A program made the translations under genes and the position numbers. Positions 17,750 through 25,461 of a DNA stretch of 64,000 nucleotides are shown here, one piece after another. Numbering within the stretch: the stretch's first letter is position 1; each line of letters starts with the position of its first letter. The stretch is from an uncultured Paracoccaceae bacterium (GTDB taxonomy: Bacteria; Pseudomonadota; Alphaproteobacteria; Rhodobacterales; Rhodobacteraceae): contig CATOSB010000012.1 of NCBI GenBank assembly GCA_951812305.1, forward strand, positions 1 to 64,000, read 5' to 3'. A model generated the notes under the pieces. It was not told where the DNA came from. It worked only from the letters and a program-made list of their open reading frames with translations, and made no database searches.

Positions 17750-18932
17750 GGAATTTACCGAAGATGACGATGCCCTTCTCGCTGAGCTTGGCGTCGAGGT
17801 TGAAGTGAAGAAAACGGCCACCCGCACCCCGCTTGAAGAGCGGACCATCGCGGGTTTTGAAGAGATTCAGCGGTTCTTCGAAGAACATGGCCGCGTACCC
17901 CAACATGGTGAGACGCGAGATATTTTCGAGCGTCTCTATGCCGTGCGGCTTGATCGTATCCGCACGCAACCTGTGAGCCATGCCCTTGTCGCGGCGATGG
18001 ATCACCAAGGACTTCTTTCCGACGCATCCTCGCCAGCAGAAAGCGCAACGGATGAACTCGATGATGATGCACTCCTGGCTGAGTTGGGGATTGAAGTCGA
18101 AACTCCGCCGATTACTGAGTTGAAGCATGTCCGCTCAACTGCTGAAAAACGTGCCGCCGAGGAGATTGCCAATCGCGAGCGCTGTGAAGACTTTGATACT
18201 TTCAAACCGCTGTTCGAGCAGGTTCAGAAGGACCTCAATACCGACCTTCGGGAAACGCGCCCCTTCGAACGCAAGGCGGAGATCGAGCCTGGTCGCTTTT
18301 TCATTCTTGGTGGCCAGAAGACCTACGTCGCGGAGATGGGAGAAAAGTTCCCGAATGAAAAAGGCCACATAGACGCGCGGTTGCGCGTCATCTTCGACAA
18401 CGGCACCGAAAGCAACATGCTTATGCGCTCGCTTCAGCGCGCTCTGAACAAGGACGAGGCAGGTAGGCGGATTACCGATCCATCCGCAGGCCCGCTCTTT
18501 GCTGACCATACCGCAGATCGGGATGAGGCCAGTGGTACGATCTATGTTCTGCGCAGCAAATCATCACTGCCTATCGTCACGGAGAACCGCGATGTCCTAC
18601 ACAAGATCGGCGTGACAAGCGGTAAAGTTGAGCGGCGCATCGCCAATACCAAGCTCGATCCGACGTTTCTCATGGCGGAAGTTGAAATCGTAGCGACTTA
18701 CGAGCTTTACAACATCAACCGTAGCAAGCTGGAAAACCTGATCCATCGTATCTTCGACCCCGCACGCCTGGACATCGAGATCAAGGATCGCTTTGGAAAT
18801 CCCATTACCCCGCGCGAATGGTTTCTTGTCCCGCTCTTCGCTATTGATCAGGCGGTTGAGAAAATTCGGGATGGGTCGATTGCGGGCTATCGTTATGTCC
18901 CCCAAGAGGCGTCCTTGGTGGAGCGTAGTTAA
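17742..18932 (+). CDS. GIY-YIG nuclease family protein (T5orf172/Mug113-like)
   Basis: A 396-aa protein whose C-terminal part (from about residue 264) carries a GIY-YIG nuclease domain: GTIYVLRSKSS, HKIGVTSGKVERRI with the conserved Arg, ATYELYNINRSKLENLIHRIF with a catalytic-type Glu, and a DRFGNPITPREWF end block. The N-terminal part has two similar acidic segments (DDALLAELGVEVE about 6-18 and DDALLAELGIEVE about 107-119), an internal duplication that may be a docking motif. It is the probable DNA-cutting subunit of this operon. It is followed 7 bases later by the Abi-type gene. Confidence 0.82.
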   Translation: MAKEFTEDDDALLAELGVEVEVKKTATRTPLEERTIAGFEEIQRFFEEHGRVPQHGETRDIFERLYAVRLDRIRTQPVSHALVAAMDHQGLLSDASSPAESATDELDDDALLAELGIEVETPPITELKHVRSTAEKRAAEEIANRERCEDFDTFKPLFEQVQKDLNTDLRETRPFERKAEIEPGRFFILGGQKTYVAEMGEKFPNEKGHIDARLRVIFDNGTESNMLMRSLQRALNKDEAGRRITDPSAGPLFADHTADRDEASGTIYVLRSKSSLPIVTENRDVLHKIGVTSGKVERRIANTKLDPTFLMAEVEIVATYELYNINRSKLENLIHRIFDPARLDIEIKDRFGNPITPREWFLVPLFAIDQAVEKIRDGSIAGYRYVPQEASLVERS

Positions 18933-18939
18933 ACCCCTT

Positions 18940-19836
18940 ATGAAATTTCCGCTTTCACTCCAAAGTATCGACGCCATTGCTGACATCATCAGTGGTAATG
19001 ATGGATGGGACGACCCAAGTCGCAGGATCGGTATATACCGTAGCACCGCGAAGCTTGAGAAATTCATGCGGGGCTGCACCGTGGATTTTCGCGTTAGCGG
19101 ATCGCGTGTGCCATCTCTAACTGACTGCTTGTTCGAACTAAACAACGGCTTCGAAGCTGAGAAAGTGCTCCCGAGGATCATCGAGGCTGCCGCAAACCCC
19201 CGAGACTTCATCCATGAGCCCGAACGTCATGTGGCCGTGCTCGACCATCTCAACCGTGCGCTGCGCTTCGACGGCTTCGAGGTTCAGCAGCAGGGCGGGC
19301 GGATGCGCCTTGTCGAGGCGGGCAAGGGCGTGCCTGTCCTTGCGGAGCTGGCCGGGCTGTCTGAGGTGATCGACTTCGACACGGTGAGCCGCGATGTGGA
19401 CCGCGCCCTCGAACATAGTCAAACCGACCCCGAGGATGCCATCACTGCTGCGTGCAGTACGGTCGAGAGCGTGTGCCGGTCGATCCTCATCGAGCTTGGA
19501 CAGCCACTCCCCACCAAGAAGGATGTGCAGGGGCTCTACAATGCCGTGAAGCAACCGCTTGGTCTGTCCCCTGACCGCTCGGACATCGACCTCTTGATAG
19601 CAGGTGATGTGCGACAAATCCTTTCCGGCCTGACCACGGTCATTGGTGGGGTAGGGGCACTGCGCACCCACGGCGGCGATGCCCACGGCCGCGAGAAGGG
19701 CTTCGCCCGTGTTGACGCGCGGATTGCTCGTTTGTCGATCCATGCCGCGAGCACAGCAGCGCTTTTCCTCATCGAGACCTGGCAACGAAAATTCCCCGCC
19801 CGCCCGCTTCCCAAAGCAGGCGATCCGGCAGGGTAA
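18940..19836 (+). CDS. Abortive infection family protein (Abi-C-terminal type)
   Basis: A 298-aa protein. The C-terminal half matches the pattern of Abi_C domains: DPEDAITAACSTVESVCRSILIELG, then DVQGLYNAVKQPLGLSPD and GVGALRTHGGDAHGR, where a conserved R-T-x-x-G-D-A-H-G segment is visible. The N-terminal half is of unknown fold. The ATG at 18940 gives a 7-base gap to the nuclease gene. Such proteins are often annotated in phage-defence loci, but the mechanism is not known, and the role here is inferred from context. It is the last cargo gene before the right IS66 copy. Confidence 0.75.
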   Translation: MKFPLSLQSIDAIADIISGNDGWDDPSRRIGIYRSTAKLEKFMRGCTVDFRVSGSRVPSLTDCLFELNNGFEAEKVLPRIIEAAANPRDFIHEPERHVAVLDHLNRALRFDGFEVQQQGGRMRLVEAGKGVPVLAELAGLSEVIDFDTVSRDVDRALEHSQTDPEDAITAACSTVESVCRSILIELGQPLPTKKDVQGLYNAVKQPLGLSPDRSDIDLLIAGDVRQILSGLTTVIGGVGALRTHGGDAHGREKGFARVDARIARLSIHAASTAALFLIETWQRKFPARPLPKAGDPAG

Positions 19837-19947
19837 CGGCAAGATTCATCCTGTCCGCAGCGCCGGTCTTGGCCGGTCATCTCTCCTTTGTCTTTGAAGG
19901 GGGCTGAATTCTCTCGCGCCCATGCACGGCCTTGATCGTAAGCGGTG

Positions 19948-21566
19948 TCACCGCGCCCTGTCAAAGTTCCATGGCATGAGTTCGTCGATGCGGGCTGCTG
20001 GATGGCCGGCAGCGATGGCTTCGAGGGTTGCCTTGAGATAGGCATAGGGCTCGACGTCGTTAAGCTTACAGGTTTCGATCAGGGAGGCGATACGCCCCCA
20101 GTTTCTGCCACCTTCGTCATGGCCCGCAAAGAGCGCGTTCTTACGATTGAGGGCAATCGGGCGGATGGTTCGCTCGACCACGTTGCTGTCCATCTCGATA
20201 GCGCCGTCGTCGAGAAAGAGCTTCAGTCCGTCCATGTGTTTGGCGATGTAGGAGAGCTTATCGCCGAGGCGTGATTTGGCCGAGATGCGGGAGCGGACGG
20301 TTTTGAGCCAGATCTCGAATGCCTCGATCAGCGGCTTGGTCTTTTCCTGGCGAACAGCTTTGCGCTCGGCGGCGGGTTTTCCTCTGATCTCAGCCTCGAT
20401 CTTGTAGAACTCGGCAATCCGCCTGAGCCCATCCCCTGCAATGGGCGAGCCATCGCGGTCATGCACTTCCTTGAGCTTGCGCCGCGCATGAGCCCAGCAA
20501 TAGGCCAGTTTGACGGATCCTGAGTTACGGCCCGGTTTGGTCAGGGCATTATAACCCGTATAGCCATCCACCTGCAGCGTACCGCTGAAGCCGGTCAGGA
20601 ACTCCGTTGCGTGTTTGCCGCCACGCCCATCGGCGTAACAGAACACAACACCCGGTGGGGCGGTGCCCCCGAAGGGCCGCTCATCGCGGGCAATGGCCCA
20701 GAGATACCCGGTCTTGGTTCTGCCGCGCCCCGGATCGAGCACCGGACAGCGCGTCTCATCAGCAAAGAGCTTGCTGGAAGATTTGATATCTTTGAACAGA
20801 TGATCCACCACGGGAGCAAGATGGAAGGATATCCGGCCCATCCAGCCCGCAAGGGTGGAGCGGTGCAGATCAAGGCCGGATCGGGCATAAATCTGCGCCT
20901 GCCGGAACAAGGGGCAGTGGTCGGCGTACTTGGAGACCGCCACCTGCGCCAATGTCCCCTCGGTAGGCAGGCCACCCTCGATCAGATGAACCGGTGCAGG
21001 TGCCTGGGCCACGCCAGCGTCCTTGTTCGGGCAGGCGTATTTGGGCCGGATGGTCACGATCACCCGCGCCTGGGCCGGAACAATATCCAGTCGTTCGGTG
21101 CGATCTTCGCCGATCCTGACCATCTCACCACAGCCGCAGGGGCATGTAATGCTGGCAGGCTCGATCACCTGTTCGATACGTTCCAGATGATCCGGCAGGT
21201 TCCCAAGGTTGCGCTGCGCAGGTTTGCGCTTCTTGCGCGGTTTGGTCATCTCGATTGTTTCTGACTGCGCCTCGGCCTCGACTGTCGCGACCTCCAGATC
21301 TTCAAAAGCCAGTTGCCGTTCATCCGGGCTGAGCTTCTCGGAGCGTTTGCCATAGACCAGCTGGTGCAGTTCTTTGACAAAATATGCTCCAGACGCGCGT
21401 TGATCGCCTCAAGTTCCGCGTTCTGCGTGGCGAGAGCGGCGTTGCTTTCTTCGAGTTCGGCAAACTGAGATGTTAGGTTTGAAGCGTCCTGCCGGGCCGC
21501 CAAAACAACCGCCCGCACCTCCGCGGGAAGGGCATCCAGATCAAGGGATTCAAGAGCGTCAGGCAT
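19948..21566 (-). pseudogene. tnpC: IS66 tnpC, frameshifted
   Basis: The transposase gene starts normally at 21566 (MPDALESLDLDALPAEV), but near 21382 it has a 2-base AT insertion relative to the other copy (GAGCATATTTTG against GAGCATTTTG). The frame then ends after 106 residues. The rest of the transposase, from before MTKPRKKRKPAQRN to the end at 19948, is open in a different frame. Without this change the product would match the intact 538-aa TnpC at 9433-11049. Confidence 0.9.
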
Positions 21567-21621
21567 GGCGTGTTCTTAGCAGATCAGGCCACGATTTACA
21601 CCCTGTACATAAGGCTGAGAG

Positions 21622-21975
21622 TCACTCTGCCGCACCCGGTCGACGTGTCCGCCGCGCCGTCACCCGTCGCCAGTCCAGGCCCTCAAACAGGGCCTCAAAT
21701 TGTGCCTTGGACAGCCGCATCACGCCATCATGGACCCTGGGCCAGGCGAACTTGCCCTGTTCCAGCCGCTTGTACGTCATCACCAGACCGGACCCATCCC
21801 AAAGCAGAACCTTGATGCGGTCTCCACGTTTGGCGCGGAACACGATGATTACGCCCGAGTGCGGATCAAGGCCCGGATCGCGTTCGGCAACCGCCGCCAG
21901 CCCGTCATGGCCCTTCCTGAAATCCACCGGCCTGGTCGCAATCACAACCCGCACCGATTGAGACGGAACAATCAT
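21622..21975 (-). CDS. tnpB: IS66 family accessory protein TnpB
   Basis: A 117-aa protein identical to the 9024-9377 product except for one visible residue (HSGVII here). It contains the RPVDFRKGHDGL and LLWDGSG core of the family. The start overlaps the tnpA stop by 4 bases. It is intact, so both copies of the composite can supply TnpB. Confidence 0.93.
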   Translation of the reverse strand: MIVPSQSVRVVIATRPVDFRKGHDGLAAVAERDPGLDPHSGVIIVFRAKRGDRIKVLLWDGSGLVMTYKRLEQGKFAWPRVHDGVMRLSKAQFEALFEGLDWRRVTARRTRRPGAAE

Positions 21976-22328
21976 CCCTGTCGCGCCAGGTGCCGCGCAA
22001 CATTCGCGATCCGTTTTGTGGCCGTGCTTTTGGGCAACCGGACAGTGACAGATCCCGCGATGATCTCAATACCGTCAAAGGGCGAAGGCGGTGGTGTCGC
22101 AAGCACTGCGATCTCTGCAAAACCAGACGTCTGACCCTCGTCACGCGCGACCTTGCGCCGGGCCGTCGTGCGCCATGTCGATAACCGCGTCGCCGACATA
22201 CCGTGTTTGCGAGCCACACCCGCAACCGTCGCGCCTGGCGCATACGTCTCCGCCACAATCGCCGCACGCTCCGCCGCCGTCCGTAGTACAGGCCTGCGAC
22301 GCGAAACCTCCGCCCCATCATCCAACAT
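21972..22328 (-). CDS. tnpA: IS66 family accessory protein TnpA
   Basis: Intact 118-aa HTH protein (the ATG at 22328 is preferred over the adjacent TTG). The helix-turn-helix is PGATVAGVARKHGMSATRLSTWR (about residues 31-53, given in part). It is the only intact tnpA of this IS in the window; the copy at 8672 is frameshifted. GGAGG lies upstream of the start. Confidence 0.92.
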   Translation of the reverse strand: MLDDGAEVSRRRPVLRTAAERAAIVAETYAPGATVAGVARKHGMSATRLSTWRTTARRKVARDEGQTSGFAEIAVLATPPPSPFDGIEIIAGSVTVRLPKSTATKRIANVARHLARQG

Positions 22329-22408
22329 CAAATTACCTCCAGATCATTGGAGACCAGCATCTCATATCAAACCGCAAGCCGATACCATGGGGCGCTCGCA
22401 CCGGTTAC

Positions 22409-22416
22409 TGATGACT
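22409..22416. repeat. Target-site duplication of the composite transposon, right
   Basis: TGATGACT directly follows the right IS66 end, matching 8584-8591 in direct orientation. It lies 18 bp from the stop codon of the DUF3179 gene, so the insertion did not break that gene. Confidence 0.85.
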
Positions 22417-22434
22417 GGCCCCACCAGCGCTGGA

Positions 22435-23403
22435 TCAGTTGCCGAGCATCCATGTCCCATCGGGAATGAAGGCCGCAAATGCGAAAGCGAAGGCAACGTC
22501 ATGCACGACCGCGTCGCCGCTTTCATCCTTGACACCCACAATGCCGATATCCTGTCCTTCGTGGATGATTTGCGTGTCATGGAGCGAGGCTCGTCCAGGG
22601 TGCCAGTCCAATGTCAGCCCGGCCTCAACCAGTTTCCCGGCATCGCGCAATCGCCGCAACGGCCAGGCCATTTCATTCGCGACAACGACGTAGTCTAGCG
22701 GATCAACGCCATCTGGAACCGGCCAGCGACTGAAACGGGCAGAGGCCGGTTGGCTGTCCATGCCCTCAAACGGCGTCAAACCATAACGGCGCGCGCTGGC
22801 ATCATTGGGCATCAGAAATTTGCCGTCCGGTGCACGAGCGATGAAACTGTCGAGCCCTTCGATACGAGACGGCAGTGGTTCAAGGACCGTGTGGGCGAGT
22901 TCACCGGAAATCGCGCGGCCTGAAAATTGTTGCCACCAGCTTTCGGTTTGTCGGTCGTACATCACCATGTCGAGGTTTCGGATACGACCGGTATTTCCGA
23001 AATCCAGCAATACACCACCAACCTCCCGCCGAAACACCACGCCGGAATTGCACAAAGGGCAATAAGTGACGGCCACCGGCATGCCCCCCACCACATCGTT
23101 CACGATTTCGTGCCAAAGCATCACGGCCAACGGATAGGCGCGCGCGTCGCCGTTGATTTCAAGGCTAATAACCGGAGCTAGAGGCGCGCGGCCTTTGAGC
23201 GACGCGGCATCCACAAAGATTGGCTCGTCAATCGGCGGAATCGAATCGCGGGTGTTGCCGTCATACTCAATCTCTTCTTTGGGCACGATGAATCGCCCAA
23301 AGTCGCCTTTGGGAAATTCTGCCTGCCATTTGGCGACGCTGTCGCTTTGGGCAGTAAGCGTGGTGGGGATCACCAGAAAGATCAGAAGCCGAACAATATG
23401 CAT
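22435..23403 (-). CDS. DUF3179 domain-containing protein
   Basis: A 322-aa exported protein of unknown role. An N-terminal signal peptide (about 1-18, LLIFLVIPTTLTAQ) is followed by the DUF3179 domain with its VTYCPLCNSGVVFRR motif (two Cys in a CPLC pair) and conserved Trp/Gly positions (WWQQFSGRAISG). The CPLC pair is reminiscent of metal or redox sites, but no function is established. The stop lies 18 bp from the target repeat of the composite transposon. Confidence 0.85.
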   Translation of the reverse strand: MHIVRLLIFLVIPTTLTAQSDSVAKWQAEFPKGDFGRFIVPKEEIEYDGNTRDSIPPIDEPIFVDAASLKGRAPLAPVISLEINGDARAYPLAVMLWHEIVNDVVGGMPVAVTYCPLCNSGVVFRREVGGVLLDFGNTGRIRNLDMVMYDRQTESWWQQFSGRAISGELAHTVLEPLPSRIEGLDSFIARAPDGKFLMPNDASARRYGLTPFEGMDSQPASARFSRWPVPDGVDPLDYVVVANEMAWPLRRLRDAGKLVEAGLTLDWHPGRASLHDTQIIHEGQDIGIVGVKDESGDAVVHDVAFAFAFAAFIPDGTWMLGN

Positions 23404-23554
23404 GACTGCACGCTAACCGGTTTTAACAATTGTCTTTATCACATCACCGTCAATCGACATATCCGCGACACACGGCGCAATTTGAAGCCCGACCACCCAA
23501 AATATTCCATCAATTCGCGACATGCGCTAACCTGCCGACAGAAAGGAAATCGTG

Positions 23555-23824
23555 ATGGCCGGCGGATGGGCGCGCGATGGCGCGGTGGAAGAACAGATCG
23601 AAGCCTCGATCAACGATGAACTGGCGCGGATGCGGGCGACGAAACAGCCAATCGGAGAAAGCCTTACCCATTGCGCCGAATGCGAAGAACCGATCCCAGC
23701 GGCGCGCAGGGAAGCAATCCCCGGTGTTAAGCTGTGTATTGATTGCCAGCAGGATCGTGACAACACGTTCCAATTGCGCGGGGGAATCAATCGGCGCGGG
23801 TCCAAGGACAGCCAGCTGAAATAG
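23555..23824 (+). CDS. DksA/TraR-type C4 zinc-finger protein
   Basis: An 89-aa protein of the short DksA/TraR (YbiI-like) group. It has a helical N-terminus and a C4 zinc finger, HCAECEEPIPAARREAIPG followed by KLCIDCQ (four Cys). It probably binds the RNA polymerase secondary channel or is a degenerate relative; the long coiled coil of true DksA is absent. The ATG at 23555 is preferred to an adjoining GTG at 23552, with AAAGGAAA upstream. The tail converges with the next minus-strand gene. Confidence 0.85.
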   Translation: MAGGWARDGAVEEQIEASINDELARMRATKQPIGESLTHCAECEEPIPAARREAIPGVKLCIDCQQDRDNTFQLRGGINRRGSKDSQLK

Positions 23825-24586
23825 CTAGTTTCCGCCAATTGGTGAGTCGGTAACAAAGCGCGCGGCCACGTCGTTGATTTTGCCCTCAAGGATTTCGCGG
23901 TCACAATAGTCTCTGAGACCCTGATGCATCGGTGTGGCGATTTGCATATTCTTTTGCTCGCCTTTGACAGTTGAATGATAGCTGTTGCCAAAATTTTTCT
24001 GGCTCAGGATTGTCTTGACGAGGTTGAAGTCACTCAGGTCCCTGCCAGTGAGTTTCAAAGTTGCCGAATGGTTGGGATTTGGCACTCCCATCATTTCGTA
24101 GGCAAACTGTGTCAACAGTTCGTGGGCGAACCACCAGGAAAAAATCCTTCGGTGCACGTATTGCGCCATCGCTTCCGTAACCGCAGAGTCGAGCCCTTCT
24201 TCCGGGATCGTTTTCCCGTCGATAAATTTGCCGGTCGAATAATAAGCCTTGGCCTGTTTGTGCAGCACCGCGAAAGCGATGTCGCCGCTGTTTAGTTTGT
24301 TTCCGACGAATGCGTGGACCGCCTCGTGATAAAGCAACCCGACCGCTCGAGCCTCTTTGACAATTCCATCCAGTTTTGCGCTGGCTAGTTTGGCAATGAT
24401 CTGTGCAGGCAGTGTGACAACGTTCTTCGCTGTATCAACGGACGGGTCGTCATCACCGAATGTAAACTCTACGCTGTAGTTTTTCAGGTATGTTGATTGC
24501 AGCACTTTGACAGGTATGCCAATTTTTTTTCCGTAGCTAATGAGGTCCTGCAATTTGGTCCTGAATAGTGTCTGGAACATTCCCAT
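23825..24586 (-). CDS. Putative HExxH zinc metallopeptidase-like protein, unrecognised family
   Basis: A 253-aa protein not recognised beyond one motif. YHEAVHAF (His87, Glu88, His91) fits the HExxH zinc-peptidase signature on a helix, and a glutamate-rich helix about 45 residues later (AVTEAMAQYVHRR) could supply the third ligand. No signal peptide or membrane segment is seen. Base composition is lower in GC than the neighbours, suggesting transfer. GAGGGTGACC precedes the ATG. It resembles the peptidase-like proteins sometimes found with secreted toxins, but this is a guess. Confidence 0.55.
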   Translation of the reverse strand: MGMFQTLFRTKLQDLISYGKKIGIPVKVLQSTYLKNYSVEFTFGDDDPSVDTAKNVVTLPAQIIAKLASAKLDGIVKEARAVGLLYHEAVHAFVGNKLNSGDIAFAVLHKQAKAYYSTGKFIDGKTIPEEGLDSAVTEAMAQYVHRRIFSWWFAHELLTQFAYEMMGVPNPNHSATLKLTGRDLSDFNLVKTILSQKNFGNSYHSTVKGEQKNMQIATPMHQGLRDYCDREILEGKINDVAARFVTDSPIGGN

Positions 24587-25461
24587 GTGGTCACCCTCAA
24601 TTCACGTTATTTGATTTCCTAATATTTTTTAGAAACAGGATTTATTTAGTAGCCATACCAGCAGACAGTATCAGAAATCCGGTCATGTGAACAGTTGGCG
24701 GTAGATTCGTGATATTAAACATAACCTGAGTTCTGGATAAGCGCTATATCTGGTATTCGACCTGCCTGATTGTTTCCGGCACGGTTATGGGTCCCATTTT
24801 AACTTTGGTTTTCCCGAGCATATAGGCTGCGACACACGAGATGAGGTGTACGAATGCGTTGGCAGGCGATCTGTGTCGAGTGTGTTCCAGTCCCATGCTG
24901 GTTTTCAACTTATCGAACAGAGTTTCGATGATGAACCGCCTTCGCAACAGGATTTTGTTCAGGATTGGCAGGAGATAGTTTTTCATGTTGCGGCGAATGC
25001 CGGTGACGAGGTGGAGGCCACGCTGCCAGAGCCGTTGGAAGAGGGATTTGGAGATATAGCCCTTATCAGCAAATATTTTGCCTTCGGGGCCCGCGATCAT
25101 GGCTTCAAACGGCTTTCGATCATCGACATTACCTGCCGTGATTTTGACGGCCATGATCTCCCCCTTGTTGTTGATGATTAGATGCAGTTTGAAGCCAAAG
25201 AACCAGCCCATTGTGCTGCGACCGCGCTTTGCCAGCCCCTTGAAGACCTTGTTTCGATTAATGCGGGCATTGTGGCAGACCGCGAGCTTAGTGCTGTCGG
25301 CAAAATAGACGCCGGTTTTTTCACCGCTGAAGCAGTGCAGCAGTATGCAAAACGGCACCATTAATCTTGGCATGAGGCTGACAAACCGACCATAGCTCGG
25401 GAGGTTGCCAAAGCAGTCACGGTATTTCTGCTCAACGCCATAAATCCAATAATGTTTGAAG

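Larger units (their letters stand above)
8592..22408. mobile_element. IS66-bounded composite transposon with a defence-like operon (13.8 kb)
   Basis: Two near-identical three-gene IS66 copies lie in inverted orientation at 8592-11059 and 19938-22408. The direct repeat TGATGACT is found only at the outer boundaries, so the whole unit appears to have entered the site in one event. The cargo (11060-19937) holds an IS630 remnant and five genes: methyltransferase, AlbA_2 fragment, DEAH helicase, GIY-YIG nuclease and Abi-type protein. Copy 1 has an intact tnpB and tnpC; copy 2 has an intact tnpA and tnpB. A full set of Tnp proteins therefore exists only for the pair. Mobility today is inferred. Confidence 0.85.
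19938..22408 (-). mobile_element. IS66 element (tnpABC type), right copy of the composite
   Basis: An inverted copy of 8592-11059, with ends GTAAGCGGTGTCACCGCG at 19938 and GTAACCGGTGCGAGCGCC read inward from 22408. tnpA and tnpB are intact; tnpC carries a frameshift. The target repeat TGATGACT follows at 22409-22416. Confidence 0.9.

Noticed and set aside
12323-19836. Calling the cargo a BREX or DISARM locus
   Set aside because: The methyltransferase and helicase resemble parts of such systems, but PglZ, BrxL, BrxC and PLD nuclease genes are all absent.
20611-21264. A 217-aa plus-strand ORF opposite the right-hand tnpC
   Set aside because: The same ORF appears opposite the left-hand tnpC (9733-10386), so it only reflects the transposase frame.
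8592-22408. Two independent IS66 insertions followed by an inversion
   Set aside because: That history would leave different octamers, or inverted ones, at the outer edges. Instead the outer edges share TGATGACT in direct orientation.
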